A stretch of 64,000 nt of DNA, taken from assembly GCF_001007875.1 (NCBI RefSeq), contig NZ_CP011412.1, forward strand, positions 1-64,000, in the 5' to 3' direction. Position numbers and translations under genes: made by a program. Positions within the stretch are counted from its first letter, which is position 1, and each line of letters starts with the position of its first letter. Shown here piece by piece: positions 36,219-45,823 of the stretch. The notes below the pieces were generated by a model, which saw nothing but the letters and a program-made list of their open reading frames with translations, had not been told where the DNA came from and ran no database searches. Source of the DNA: Sedimenticola thiotaurini. Lineage in GTDB: Bacteria; Pseudomonadota; Gammaproteobacteria; Chromatiales; Chromatiaceae.

Positions 36219-36743
36219 ATGCGCAGACTGCTCGACCGGCTCTACCTGACAGCCGCTGCCGTTGCCGGTCTTTGCCTGGTGCTTATGGCCCTGCTCATAC
36301 TGGTGCAGATCGTGGGGCGCTGGTTTGGTGTGGTAGTTCCCTCCACCGAAGATTTTTCCGGTTTTCTGCTGGCGGCGGCCAGCTTTCTGGCTCTGGCCTA
36401 TACCCTCCGCAGCGGGGGACATATCCGGGTCAGCCTGGTTATCAGTCACTTGCATGGTCGCTCACGCCGATTGATGGAGGGGGTGGTGTTGCTGCTGGCG
36501 CTGGTGCTGGTGGGGTATGCGGCCTGGTCAGCATCGCAGTTGGTGCTTGAATCGTACCGCTTTCAGGAGGTGAGCCAGGGTTACATTCCGGTCCTGTTGT
36601 GGATACCCCAGCTGCCGATGGCGGTCGGCCTGCTGGTCCTGGAGATTGCACTGCTGGATGAGTGGGTGCTGCTGTTGCGGGGCGACCAACCCCGGTACAT
36701 GCGCCATGATGAGTCGGCCGTCGGTCCCGGCATGGGGAAGTGA
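36219..36743 (+). CDS. dctQ: TRAP transporter small permease DctQ
   Basis: A 174-residue membrane protein with four spans (LTAAAVAGLCLVLMALLILVQIV, FSGFLLAAASFLALAYTL, LLLALVLVGYAAWSASQ, and LPMAVGLLVLEIALL). EDFSGFLLAAASFLALAYTLRSGGHIRVSLV is the DctQ core motif. It forms the permease with DctM, coupled to a sodium gradient. The ATG at 36219 is chosen; a GTG at 36195 is an alternative, neither with a strong ribosome site. The next gene begins two bases after its stop, so dctQM are coupled. Confidence 0.9.
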   Translation: MRRLLDRLYLTAAAVAGLCLVLMALLILVQIVGRWFGVVVPSTEDFSGFLLAAASFLALAYTLRSGGHIRVSLVISHLHGRSRRLMEGVVLLLALVLVGYAAWSASQLVLESYRFQEVSQGYIPVLLWIPQLPMAVGLLVLEIALLDEWVLLLRGDQPRYMRHDESAVGPGMGK

Positions 36744-36744
36744 T

Positions 36745-38049
36745 ATGGACCCTTTGCTGATGACCCTGATACTCACCCTGCTGCTGTTCGGCCTGCTGGC
36801 CACCGGCCTGTGGGTCGCCGTTACTCTGTTCCTGATAGCCTTTATCGGCCTGTTGTTGAACGATACCGGCAGTCCGGGGTTGATTATGGCCACCACCACC
36901 TGGGGCGCCTCCTCCGGTTGGGGGCTCACCGCTCTGCCGTTGTTTATCTGGATGGGGGAGATTCTGTTCCGGACCCGGTTGTCAGAGGATCTGTTCAGCG
37001 GGCTGGCCCCCTGGTTGAATCACTTGCCGGGTCGGCTGTTGCACGTCAATATCCTGGGGTGCGGCATCTTTGCCGCCGTGTCCGGATCGTCGGCGGCGAC
37101 CGCCGCCACGATCGGGCGCATGACGGCTCCCGAACTGGCAAAACGGGGTTACGATGAACGTATGTCCCTGGGCACGCTGGCGGGCTCCGGCACCCTGGGC
37201 CTGCTGATTCCACCCTCCATCATCCTGATTGTTTACGGTGTATCAGCGGAGGTCTCCATCGCCCGGTTGTTCATCGCCGGTGCTCTGCCCGGGTTGATGT
37301 TGATCCTGCTCTTTATGGGCTACACCATGTTCTGGGCAACGCTGAACCGCAAACGTATGCCTCCGGCCGATCCGAATCTGCCGCTGGGGCGGAAGCTGCG
37401 TGCATCCCTCCACCTGTTCCCGGTGCTTGGCCTGATCCTGTTCGTACTCGGCTCCATATATGGGGGGCTGGCCACTGCCACCGAGGCGGCGGTATTTGGT
37501 GTATTCGGCGCGCTGATACTCTCGGCGCTGACCGGGACGCTGAGTCGTGAAAATTTTGTCGTGAGCCTGATGGGGGCGACCCGGACCAGCTGTATGATCG
37601 CCTTCATCCTGGCCGGCGCGGCCTTTCTGACCATTGCCATGGGCTTCACGGGCATTCCCCGGGCGTTGGCGGAATATATCGCCACCCTGGGACTGGATTC
37701 GTTGGGGCTGATCGTGGTGCTGACCCTGTTCTTTGTGCTGCTGGGTTGTTTTCTGGATGGTATTTCGGTAGTGGTACTGACCACCTCCGTGGTGTTGCCT
37801 ATGGTCGAGCAGGCGGGAATTGACCTGCTCTGGTTTGGTATCTACCTGGTGCTGGTGGTGGAGATGTCCCAGATCACTCCGCCGGTCGGTTTCAACCTGT
37901 TTGTGCTGCAGGGTCTTACCGGCAAGAATATTCTGCGTATTGCTGTTTACGCTCTTCCTTTTTTTCTGCTGCTGTTAGTGGCGGTGGTGCTGGTGACCGC
38001 GTTTCCCCAGATAGCCACCTGGCTACCCAGCATGATGACCCGGGGCTAG
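36745..38049 (+). CDS. dctM: TRAP transporter large permease DctM
   Basis: A 434-residue membrane protein with about twelve hydrophobic segments. The DctM signature stretches are present: ALPLFIWMGEILFRTRLSEDLF, SGSSAATAATIGRMTAPELAKRGYDERMSLGTLAGSGTLGLLIPPSIILIVYG, and LGCFLDGISVVVLTTSVVLPMVE with VEMSQITPPVGFNLFVLQGL. It moves the ligand delivered by DctP inward with sodium. The ATG at 36745 lies two bases after the dctQ stop. The oxoprolinase gene follows 24 bases later, so it is likely in the same transcript. Confidence 0.93.
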   Translation: MDPLLMTLILTLLLFGLLATGLWVAVTLFLIAFIGLLLNDTGSPGLIMATTTWGASSGWGLTALPLFIWMGEILFRTRLSEDLFSGLAPWLNHLPGRLLHVNILGCGIFAAVSGSSAATAATIGRMTAPELAKRGYDERMSLGTLAGSGTLGLLIPPSIILIVYGVSAEVSIARLFIAGALPGLMLILLFMGYTMFWATLNRKRMPPADPNLPLGRKLRASLHLFPVLGLILFVLGSIYGGLATATEAAVFGVFGALILSALTGTLSRENFVVSLMGATRTSCMIAFILAGAAFLTIAMGFTGIPRALAEYIATLGLDSLGLIVVLTLFFVLLGCFLDGISVVVLTTSVVLPMVEQAGIDLLWFGIYLVLVVEMSQITPPVGFNLFVLQGLTGKNILRIAVYALPFFLLLLVAVVLVTAFPQIATWLPSMMTRG

Positions 38050-38073
38050 TGTCGTCTTCGGTGGGAAATTTTT

Positions 38074-41000
38074 ATGAGTAATGTAGTGACAGAGACCGGG
38101 CCTACGACCAAGTGGCAGTTCTGGATAGACCGGGGTGGCACCTTCACCGATGTGGTGGCACAACGGCCGGATGGGACCCTGGTCACCCACAAGCTGTTGT
38201 CGGAGAACCCGTCCCAGTACCCGGATGCCGCCATTCAGGGAATTCGGGAGATGCTGGGTATTGCCCGGGATGAGCCATTACCGGCGACCCGGATCGGGGC
38301 GGTCAAGATGGGCACCACGGTGGCCACCAATGCCCTGCTGGAGCGGCGTGGTGAAGCGACCCTGCTGGTGGTGACCCGGGGATTTGGTGATGCTCTGCGG
38401 ATCGGCTACCAGACCCGGCCGGAGCTGTTCAGCCTGGATATCGAGTTGCCGGAGATGCTCTACAGCGAGGTGCTGGAAGTGGATGAGCGGATCAGCGCCC
38501 AGGGCGAGGTGATCCTCCCCCTGGATGAGGCGGCCACCCGCGCCGGACTTCAGGCCGCCTTTGACCGGGGTCTGCGCAGCCTGGCGGTGCTGTTCATGCA
38601 CAGTTATCGTTATCCACAACATGAACGGCGGGTGGCGCAGATCGCCCGGCAGATCGGCTTCAGCCAGATCTCCATCAGTGCCGAAGTGAGTCCGCTGATG
38701 AAACTGGTTAGCCGGGGTGATACCACGGTGGTGGATGCCTACCTGTCCCCCATTCTGCGCCGTTACGTCGAGCAGGTGTCGTCCGAACTGGATGGCATGC
38801 AGGAGTCGGGTGGCCGGTTGCTGTTCATGCAGTCCAACGGGGGGCTGACCGATGCTTACCGTTTTCAGGGTAAGGACGCCATTCTCTCCGGTCCGGCCGG
38901 CGGGGTGGTGGGTATGGTGCGTACCGCCGAGGCGGCAGGATTCACCCGGCTGATCGGTTTTGACATGGGGGGTACCTCCACCGATGTGAGTCACTACGCC
39001 GGTGAATATGAGCGCGCCTTCGAGACCCAGGTGGCCGGGGTGCGGTTGCGTGCCCCCATGATGTTGATCCACACCGTGGCCGCCGGTGGAGGCTCCATGC
39101 TGCAGTTTGATGGCGCCCGTTTTCGGGTCGGCCCGGAGTCGGCCGGGGCCAACCCGGGACCGGCCTGTTACCGGAACGGTGGCCCGCTGACCGTCACCGA
39201 CTGCAACGTGATGCTGGGTAAGTTGCAACCGGATCATTTTCCCCAGGTGTTCGGACCGCAGGCGGATCAGCCGCTGGACCGGGACGTAGTACGGCACCAG
39301 TTTCAGCAACTGGCTGCGGAGATCAACCAGGCTACCGGGGATAACCGATCCCCGGAGCAGGTGGCGGAGGGTTTTCTCGCCATCGCGGTGACCAATATGG
39401 CCAACGCCATCAAACGGATCTCGGTGCAGCGCGGTTATGACGTTTCGGATTATACCCTCTGCTGTTTTGGTGGTGCCGGTGGTCAACACGCCTGTCTGGT
39501 GGCCGACTCCCTGGGGATGAAACGGGTCTATCTGCATCCCCATGCCGGTGTGCTTTCCGCTTTTGGTATGGGATTGGCTGACCGCCGTCTGTTGCGGGAT
39601 CAGGCGGTGGAGGCGCCGCTGCAGGAAGGGTTGATGGCGGAGCTGGTGGCTGGATTGAATCGGTTGCAGGCCGAGGGTGTGGCGGAGATGGTCGCCCAGG
39701 GTGTGCCGGAGGAGGGGATTTGTTGTGAGCGGAAACTGCATCTGCGCTATCTCGGTTCGGATACTGCGCTGCTGGTGGAGTTTGGCGATTTGGCCATGAT
39801 CCAGGCCGGTTTTGAGCAGATCCATCGACAGCGCTTCGGCTTTATCTCACCGGAGAAACCGCTGGTGGTGGAGGCGATCCAGGTGGAGGTGATCGGTGCC
39901 GGTGAAACCCCCGCCCTGGTTACCGAGACTATGGACCAAACCAGGGAAGCGGTACCCCTGGCGGTCCATCCAACCGTGATGAACGGCGCCAGCCACCACA
40001 CCCCCTTCTACGCCCGTGAGAGCCTGCCCGTCGATCGTCCGGTGGCGGGGCCGGCGGTGGTGGTTGAGAAGACCGGCACCATCGTGGTGGAACCGGGCTG
40101 GCGGGCGACCCTGACCCGGCACAACAATATGGTGTTGGAGCGCTATCAGGCGTTGCCGGAACGGGTGGCTATCGGTACCCGGGTCGATCCGGTGATGCTG
40201 GAGATCTTCAACAACCTGTTCATGTCCATTGCCGAGCAGATGGGTATGGTGTTGGAGAACACGGCTGCTTCGGTCAATATCAAGGAGCGGCTCGACTTCT
40301 CCTGTGCGCTGTTTGATCAACAGGGCGACCTGATCGCCAATGCACCGCACATGCCGGTGCATCTCGGCTCCATGAGCGAGAGTATCAAAACGGTGATTCG
40401 GGAGCGGGCCGGCACCATGCAGCCGGGTGACGCCTATTTATTGAATGACCCCTACAACGGCGGTACCCATCTGCCGGATGTCACCCTGATCAAGCCGGTC
40501 TTCGATCCGGCCGGCAGACAGGTGATTTTCTACGTCGCCTCCCGCGGACACCATGCCGATATCGGTGGCATCACGCCCGGTTCCATGCCACCGGACTCCA
40601 CCCTGCTGGCCCAGGAGGGGGTGTTGATCAGCAACATGAAGCTGGTGGACCGGGGGCGCTTCTGCGAGCAGGAGATCCGGGACCTGCTGGCCAGTGGTCC
40701 CTGGCCGGCCCGCAACATCGATACCAACCTGGCGGATTTTCAGGCTCAGTTGGCGGCTTGCGAGAAGGGGGTGCAGGAGCTGCTGCGCATGGTGGAGCAC
40801 TTCGGCCTGGAAGTGGTGCACGCTTACATGGGGCATGTACAGGATAATGCGGAGGAGTCGGTACGACGGGTGCTGGATGTGCTGGATGATGGTGAGTACT
40901 GCTATGAGATGGATGACGGTCACCGGGTCTGTGTCAGGATCAGTCTGCACCGCCGGGAACGGCGTGCCACCATCGATTTCAGCGGCACCAGTCCCCAGCA

Positions 41001-41748
41001 TCCCGGTAACTACAACGCCCCGGCGGCAGTCTGTCGGGCAGCGGTACTCTACGTGTTCCGCTGCCTGGTGGATGACATGATTCCACTCAACGAGGGTTGC
41101 CTGAAACCGCTGGAACTGATTATTCCCCCCGGCTCCATGATCAATCCCGACCACCCGGCGGCGGTGGTGGCCGGGAACGTGGAGACCTCCCAGGTGATTG
41201 TGGATGCGCTGCTGGGGGCGCTTGGGGTGGCGGGCGCTTCCCAGGGGACCATGAACAACTTCACCTGGGGCAACCAGCGGTACCAGTATTACGAGACCAT
41301 CTGTGGCGGGGCCGGGGCTACCCGGCAGCGTGATGGCACGTCGGCGGTGCATACCCATATGACCAACTCCCGGCTGACCGACCCGGAAGTGTTGGAGTGG
41401 CGTTTCCCGGTACGCCTGGAGTCCTTCGCCATTCGCCACGGTTCCGGCGGAGAGGGGCGACACCGGGGTGGGGATGGGACGGTGCGCCGGGTACGTTTTC
41501 TGGAAGCGATGAGCGCCAATATCCTGGCCGGACATCGGCGGATACCGCCCTATGGCATGGCGGGTGGCCGCCCCGGACAGGTGGGGCGTAACTGGGTTGA
41601 ACACGCCGATGGCCGGATCACCGAGCTGCCCCACCAGGGACAGGTGTTTATGGCTCCGGGGGATCTGTTTGTTATTGAGACCCCGGGCGGAGGGGGGTAT
41701 GGTGATCCGGTTGCATCCAGGTTGCCGGAGATTGGTGATCGGGACTGA
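38074..41748 (+). CDS. 5-oxoprolinase / hydantoinase (A and B fused)
   Basis: A 1224-residue enzyme with both halves of the family in one chain. The N-terminal half is HyuA-like, with [20 protein letters not shown] as the ATP-binding phosphate motif and [16 protein letters not shown] later. The C-terminal half from about 700 is HyuB-like, with [43 protein letters not shown] and GGGGYGDP at the end. The full-length single-chain form is typical of ATP-dependent 5-oxoprolinase, which opens 5-oxoproline to glutamate; some relatives act on hydantoins or acetone. The TRAP transporter upstream suggests uptake of the substrate. Which substrate is used cannot be settled from sequence. Confidence 0.9.
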   Translation: MSNVVTETGPTTKWQFWIDRGGTFTDVVAQRPDGTLVTHKLLSENPSQYPDAAIQGIREMLGIARDEPLPATRIGAVKMGTTVATNALLERRGEATLLVVTRGFGDALRIGYQTRPELFSLDIELPEMLYSEVLEVDERISAQGEVILPLDEAATRAGLQAAFDRGLRSLAVLFMHSYRYPQHERRVAQIARQIGFSQISISAEVSPLMKLVSRGDTTVVDAYLSPILRRYVEQVSSELDGMQESGGRLLFMQSNGGLTDAYRFQGKDAILSGPAGGVVGMVRTAEAAGFTRLIGFDMGGTSTDVSHYAGEYERAFETQVAGVRLRAPMMLIHTVAAGGGSMLQFDGARFRVGPESAGANPGPACYRNGGPLTVTDCNVMLGKLQPDHFPQVFGPQADQPLDRDVVRHQFQQLAAEINQATGDNRSPEQVAEGFLAIAVTNMANAIKRISVQRGYDVSDYTLCCFGGAGGQHACLVADSLGMKRVYLHPHAGVLSAFGMGLADRRLLRDQAVEAPLQEGLMAELVAGLNRLQAEGVAEMVAQGVPEEGICCERKLHLRYLGSDTALLVEFGDLAMIQAGFEQIHRQRFGFISPEKPLVVEAIQVEVIGAGETPALVTETMDQTREAVPLAVHPTVMNGASHHTPFYARESLPVDRPVAGPAVVVEKTGTIVVEPGWRATLTRHNNMVLERYQALPERVAIGTRVDPVMLEIFNNLFMSIAEQMGMVLENTAASVNIKERLDFSCALFDQQGDLIANAPHMPVHLGSMSESIKTVIRERAGTMQPGDAYLLNDPYNGGTHLPDVTLIKPVFDPAGRQVIFYVASRGHHADIGGITPGSMPPDSTLLAQEGVLISNMKLVDRGRFCEQEIRDLLASGPWPARNIDTNLADFQAQLAACEKGVQELLRMVEHFGLEVVHAYMGHVQDNAEESVRRVLDVLDDGEYCYEMDDGHRVCVRISLHRRERRATIDFSGTSPQHPGNYNAPAAVCRAAVLYVFRCLVDDMIPLNEGCLKPLELIIPPGSMINPDHPAAVVAGNVETSQVIVDALLGALGVAGASQGTMNNFTWGNQRYQYYETICGGAGATRQRDGTSAVHTHMTNSRLTDPEVLEWRFPVRLESFAIRHGSGGEGRHRGGDGTVRRVRFLEAMSANILAGHRRIPPYGMAGGRPGQVGRNWVEHADGRITELPHQGQVFMAPGDLFVIETPGGGGYGDPVASRLPEIGDRD

Positions 41749-41805
41749 GCCGGCAAGGTTGCCGGTCTGTGTGCGGTGTGGCCGGGTGGGAGAAGCGTTG
41801 CAGCC

Positions 41806-42435
41806 ATGAGTGTTACCGAGTACCTGACTTTCCTGCTGATCGCCCTGGTCGCGACCGTCTCGCCGGGGCCGGCGGTGCTGCTGGCCATGACCAATGCGGT
41901 GACCCTGGGGGTGCGCATCACCCTGGTCGCCATCCTGGGCAATGTCACCGGCATCCTGCTGCTGGCGGCACTCTCATCGGTGGGTCTGGGCGCCCTGCTG
42001 CACGCTTCAGAGGAGCTCTTCCTGCTGATTCGCTGGCTCGGGGGGCTCTACCTGATCTACCTGGGGGTGCGGCTGTGGCGCTCCGGTGGTCTGAATATGA
42101 CGGCGGGGGAGGTGTCCCCGGGAAGCTGGCGTCGGCATCCGCTGAGGCTCTATCTCCAGGCGTTCACTGTAGCGGTGAGCAATCCCAAGGCGATTGTCTT
42201 CTGCACCGCCCTGTTTCCCCAGTTTATCGAGCCGGGTGCCGCCATGTGGGGTCGGTTTGCCCTGCTCGCAGGTAGTTTCGGTCTGCTCTCGTTCACCTGT
42301 CTTACCGCCTACGCCCTGTTGGCCAGCCACAGCCGACGACTGGCCGGTGGGTTGGTGGGCAGTCATGGGTTTGTGCGTCTGACCGGCGCCCTGTTTGTCG
42401 GCTTCGGCTCGCTGATGATGGCCGGGAGCCGTTAA
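41806..42435 (+). CDS. LysE/RhtB family exporter
   Basis: A 209-residue membrane protein with about six spans. TEYLTFLLIALVATVSPGPAVLLAMTNAVTLG is the LysE/RhtB start and LQAFTVAVSNPKAIVFCTALFPQFIEP the central motif. GGGAGAAG lies upstream of the ATG. It follows the 5-oxoprolinase gene by 57 bases, so it may belong to the same operon and export an amino acid produced in excess, an inference. It is a second LysE-family member in the window, only distantly similar to that at 29.4 kb. Confidence 0.92.
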   Translation: MSVTEYLTFLLIALVATVSPGPAVLLAMTNAVTLGVRITLVAILGNVTGILLLAALSSVGLGALLHASEELFLLIRWLGGLYLIYLGVRLWRSGGLNMTAGEVSPGSWRRHPLRLYLQAFTVAVSNPKAIVFCTALFPQFIEPGAAMWGRFALLAGSFGLLSFTCLTAYALLASHSRRLAGGLVGSHGFVRLTGALFVGFGSLMMAGSR

Positions 42436-42850
42436 GACGACACGGCTCACAGCGACGGAGCGGACGCTACAGGGTGATCGGTGGGTTAGATTGTAAGTGA
42501 AGTGTCCGTATTTTGTCTGGAGTGGTTAGAATGTATCCGCCGTGATCTGTCTCCCGGGCGGTTAAAGCGATGGGGTCAACCGGGATTCATGTTAGTATTG
42601 TACCTTTCCAGCGGCTGTATCCCTGCTCTGGTGGAACACTTCTGGATGGTTTGACCGCTTTTAACTCACTGAATTTTTAAAGTTATCTATCGAATCTTCA
42701 AAACGTACCGAGCTGTTTATCCGGTGCGGGTTGGCGTAATTAACCACACGGTTTATCGGTAAGTAATCAACCACTGGTGGTAAGTTAATTGACTGGCCTG
42801 CATTTTGCTTTGGTTCTGTTACCTGAAACCCGGAGGGCTTGGTTGGTCCC
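42436..42850. other. Gene-free stretch in front of the hydrogenase cluster
   Basis: About 415 bases between the LysE gene and hupK. It contains the sigma-54 promoter at 42794-42809 and, just before it, a short hairpin ACCAC-TG-GTGGT at 42770-42781. A and T enrichment near 42650-42790 would suit an IHF bend between a distant activator site and the promoter, but no IHF site is claimed. Confidence 0.5.
42794..42809 (+). promoter_or_regulatory. Sigma-54 -24/-12 promoter upstream of hupK
   Basis: TGGCCTG-N4-TTGCT fits the sigma-54 consensus TGGCACG-N4-TTGCW. The invariant GG (42795-42796) and GC (42807-42808) lie exactly 12 bases apart, as required. The promoter sits about 40 bases before the hupK ATG, and the cluster encodes an NtrC-type activator with the sigma-54 contact motif, so control by HoxA is the natural reading. 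Confidence 0.8.
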
Positions 42851-44035
42851 ATGAGTGATGTAGCTGGCAATATTGAGGGGCGGGTGGATATCGTTTTGCG
42901 ACTGTCCGATGGAATAGTGACAGACGTGGATATCCGCTCTTCCCGTCCCATTCAGACGCCACGGATTTTTGTCGGAAAATCGGTCGGGCAGCTGCTGCAG
43001 ACACTGCCGTTGCTTTATAGTATTTGCGGCACCGCCCAGGCGCAGGCGGCAGTGACCGCCTGTGAGCAGGCGCTGGGTCTTCCGGCAGATGCACAACGGC
43101 TATCGGCCAGGGAGAAGCTGGTCTGGCTGGAGACAGCCAAGGAGCATCTGTGGCGGGTGTTGCTGGATTGGCCGGGGTTCATCGGTCTGCCCACTTCCGC
43201 GGCGGCGGTAGCGCAGATGCTGTTACTGATCAAGCGCTATCGTTACCTCTGTTATCCGAATGAGCGCCCTTTCGTACCGGGGGTTATGCCGGAAGTGGAG
43301 GATGGCAGCGCGATCGATCGAATCATCGATGAAGTGGAGCAGTTGTTGCGGGACCAGGTGTTTGGTATGCCACCGGCGAAATGGCTCGAACTGCAGGGTT
43401 GTGATGCGCTGTTTCACTGGGCCGAAACCAGTTCGCTGCCGCCCGCCCGCATGCTGTACTACCTGCTGGAAAAGGAGTGGGAATCCCTGGGCTCTGCTCA
43501 GGTCAGGCCACTGCCCCCTCTCGATCAGGAGTTTCTGCACCAGAACATGGAACCGGCGGATGCGGACCGCTTCATTGCGCAGCCCCAGTTGGGGGACGGG
43601 TGCCGGGAAACGTCTCCCTTCACCCGGGTGCGTCACGGGCCCTTGGTATCTGCAGTGGAGGCCCGTTACGGCCCGGGGTTGTTGGCCCGCTTCTGCGCCC
43701 GGCTGGTGGAACTGGCGGAGATACCGGGTAGACTAGGCGCCACGCCGACTGGTGAAGCGGTGCCGGACGCGGTCGCACCGGGAGAGCTAGGCATCGCCCA
43801 GGTCGAGGCGGCGCGGGGTCGCCTGGTCCATCGACTGCGACTGGCGGACGGGAAGATTGCCCGTTACCAGATTCTGGCGCCGACGGAGTGGAATTTTCAT
43901 CCGTCCGGAGTGCTGGCGGAAGGGCTGGTGGGATTGCGGGCGGCATCTGCCGAGACCCTGCGCCAACAGGCCGTCCTCTGGATCAATGCCATCGATCCCT
44001 GTGTCGGGTATGACCTGCGTATCGAGCGGCATTAA
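42851..44035 (+). CDS. hupK: Hydrogenase expression protein HupK/HoxV-like
   Basis: A 394-residue protein related to the large subunit of NiFe hydrogenases but not an enzyme. The N-terminal metal-binding CxxC of the large subunit is reduced to LYSICGTAQ (one cysteine, C59). The C-terminal DPCxxC is reduced to DPCVGYD (C384, with tyrosine at the second position). ILAPTEWNFHPSGVLAEGLVGL is the segment shared with large subunits. HupK/HoxV is thought to be the scaffold on which the Fe(CN)2CO unit is held before transfer. First gene after the sigma-54 promoter; ATG 42851 chosen. Confidence 0.88.
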   Translation: MSDVAGNIEGRVDIVLRLSDGIVTDVDIRSSRPIQTPRIFVGKSVGQLLQTLPLLYSICGTAQAQAAVTACEQALGLPADAQRLSAREKLVWLETAKEHLWRVLLDWPGFIGLPTSAAAVAQMLLLIKRYRYLCYPNERPFVPGVMPEVEDGSAIDRIIDEVEQLLRDQVFGMPPAKWLELQGCDALFHWAETSSLPPARMLYYLLEKEWESLGSAQVRPLPPLDQEFLHQNMEPADADRFIAQPQLGDGCRETSPFTRVRHGPLVSAVEARYGPGLLARFCARLVELAEIPGRLGATPTGEAVPDAVAPGELGIAQVEAARGRLVHRLRLADGKIARYQILAPTEWNFHPSGVLAEGLVGLRAASAETLRQQAVLWINAIDPCVGYDLRIERH

Positions 44036-44141
44036 GAACAGGTGAATCTCCAGTACAGATTCGCCGTGATCGAACGACTGGCCAGGGAGGGCCAGGCCGG
44101 AACCAGGCTACAGGGAAGTATCGAAGCAGCAGGCTTGATGT

Positions 44142-44483
44142 ATGCACGAAATGTCGATATGTGAAGGTATCCTCCAGGTGATGGAGGAACAGGCGGCCAG
44201 CCAGCAGTTTAAACGGGTCAAGTCGGTGTGGCTGGAGATCGGTCCGCTGGCGGGTGTGGAGCTGGATGCATTGCGTTTCGGCTTCGACGTGGTGACCCGG
44301 GACAGCCTGGCGGACGGTGCCCGGCTGGAGATTATCGAAATGCCCGGGACGGCCTGGTGCCTGGCGTGTTCCAAGAGCGTGCCGATCCGGCAGCGCTTTG
44401 ATGCCTGTCCCGAGTGTGGCAGTTTTCAATTACAGATTACCGGCGGCGATGAGCTGCGAATTAAAGAACTGGAGGTGGACTGA
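44142..44483 (+). CDS. hypA: Hydrogenase nickel-insertion protein HypA
   Basis: A 113-residue metallochaperone that delivers nickel with HypB. The mature start MHEMSI gives the H2 nickel ligand. Four zinc cysteines lie in two pairs, C73-xx-C76 and C89-xx-C92 (WCLAC and ACPECGS), forming the structural zinc site. It lies about 105 bases after hupK, and its stop TGA shares a base with the hypB start, so hypAB are translationally coupled. Confidence 0.96.
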   Translation: MHEMSICEGILQVMEEQAASQQFKRVKSVWLEIGPLAGVELDALRFGFDVVTRDSLADGARLEIIEMPGTAWCLACSKSVPIRQRFDACPECGSFQLQITGGDELRIKELEVD

Positions 44484-45439
44484 TGTGTACCGTATGTGGC
44501 TGCGGCGAAGGCGAAACACGAATCGAAGGGCAGGACGCGGGGCACGAACACACCCACGGCCATCATCATCACCATCACGGGGATCATCTCCATCCCCGTG
44601 ATCACGATGACGAACATCTCCCTGTGCAGGCCGAGCAGGAACCGGAACATGTCCCCGGCCGTCATGACCATGTGCATGATCATGATCACGAACACAGCCA
44701 TGTCCATGAAGGGCATGATCACAATGCCCATGGGCACCACCATGATTACGGTCAGGGTCCGGCCCACGCCCACGCGCCAGGCATGAGCCAGTCGCGCATG
44801 GTGCAGATCGAACAGGATATTCTGGGTAAAAACAACGAGTACGCCGCGATCAACCGGCAGCTGTTCCAGGATCGTCAGATCCTGGCGCTGAACCTGGTCT
44901 CCAGTCCCGGTTCCGGCAAGACCACCCTGTTGACCCGCAGTATCAACGATCTGAAAGAGGAACTGCCGATTTCCGTAATCGAGGGTGATCAGCAGACCGC
45001 CAATGATGCGGATCGTATCCGTGAAACCGGCGTGCCGGCGGTGCAGATCAATACCGGCAAGGGGTGTCACCTGGATGCCCACATGATCGGTCACGCCATG
45101 GAGACCCTGCAGCCGGAAGAGGCCAGCCTGCTGTTTATCGAGAACGTGGGTAACCTGGTCTGCCCGGCGGCATTCGACCTGGGCGAGGCACACAAGGTCG
45201 CCATCCTGTCGGTCACGGAGGGGGAGGATAAGCCCCTGAAATACCCGGACATGTTCCATGCGGCCAACCTGATGATCCTGAACAAGATCGACCTGTTGCC
45301 CTATGTCGATTTCGATGTGGAGAAATGCATCAGCTATGCACGGCGGGTCAATCCCGATATCGAAGTGATCCAGCTGTCGGCCAGGAGCGGTGAAGGGATG
45401 GATGGGTGGTATGCCTGGATTCAGTCCAGGATGGCCTGA
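44483..45439 (+). CDS. hypB: Hydrogenase nickel GTPase HypB, with long histidine-rich region
   Basis: A 318-residue SIMIBI-class GTPase. N-terminal cysteines C2, C5 and C7 (MCTVCGCG) form the high-affinity nickel motif. Residues 20-100 contain about thirty histidines interspersed with D and E, a nickel store. The GTPase part has Walker A PGSGKT (GSGKT 143-147), then [15 protein letters not shown] and NKIDLLPY. It hydrolyses GTP to drive nickel release to HypA and the precursor of the large subunit. The start overlaps the hypA stop by one base; about 150 bases separate it from hypC. Confidence 0.96.
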   Translation: MCTVCGCGEGETRIEGQDAGHEHTHGHHHHHHGDHLHPRDHDDEHLPVQAEQEPEHVPGRHDHVHDHDHEHSHVHEGHDHNAHGHHHDYGQGPAHAHAPGMSQSRMVQIEQDILGKNNEYAAINRQLFQDRQILALNLVSSPGSGKTTLLTRSINDLKEELPISVIEGDQQTANDADRIRETGVPAVQINTGKGCHLDAHMIGHAMETLQPEEASLLFIENVGNLVCPAAFDLGEAHKVAILSVTEGEDKPLKYPDMFHAANLMILNKIDLLPYVDFDVEKCISYARRVNPDIEVIQLSARSGEGMDGWYAWIQSRMA

Positions 45440-45589
45440 GCCGCCACCGCGAAACGCACGCAAAGCGGAGTTTGTGCTTGTCTGATCGGCCCGGTCGGGG
45501 TCCCCTGCAGCATGCAGGGTGGCGCTGGCCGCAACCGGCCCGTCCACAGGAGTGGTGTCGGTGGCAAACAATCTAGAGGAACTACGGCA

Positions 45590-45823
45590 ATGTGTCTGGC
45601 GATTCCTGGAAAAGTAGTCGAAATTGATACCGAGACGGATATGGCGGTCGTCTCGGTGGGTAATGTGAAGAAAGAGGTCTCCACAGCCCTGGTGGAGGAT
45701 GTGGCGCTTGGTGATTTCCTGCTGATCCACGTGGGCTACGCCCTCAACAAGATCAGCCCGGAGGAGGCGGCCAACACCCTCAAGCTGTTTGAAGAGGCGG
45801 GTATGGGCGTGGAGGCATTATGA
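45590..45823 (+). CDS. hypC: Hydrogenase maturation chaperone HypC
   Basis: A 77-residue chaperone that carries the Fe(CN)2CO unit with HypD and guards the large subunit. It starts MCLAIPGKVVEI, with the essential cysteine at position 2. VALGDFLLIHVGYALNKISPEEA is the conserved core. The reading frame can be extended 26 residues upstream, but the family start and the ribosome site (GAGGAAC) favour ATG 45590. Its stop overlaps the hypD start by four bases. Confidence 0.96.
   Translation: MCLAIPGKVVEIDTETDMAVVSVGNVKKEVSTALVEDVALGDFLLIHVGYALNKISPEEAANTLKLFEEAGMGVEAL

Noticed and set aside
38278-39825. Long antisense reading frame of 515 residues opposite the 5-oxoprolinase gene
   Set aside because: Shadow of a GC-rich coding strand: its sequence is low in family-like features and rich in H, Q, R and P, and the plus-strand frame is a full known enzyme.
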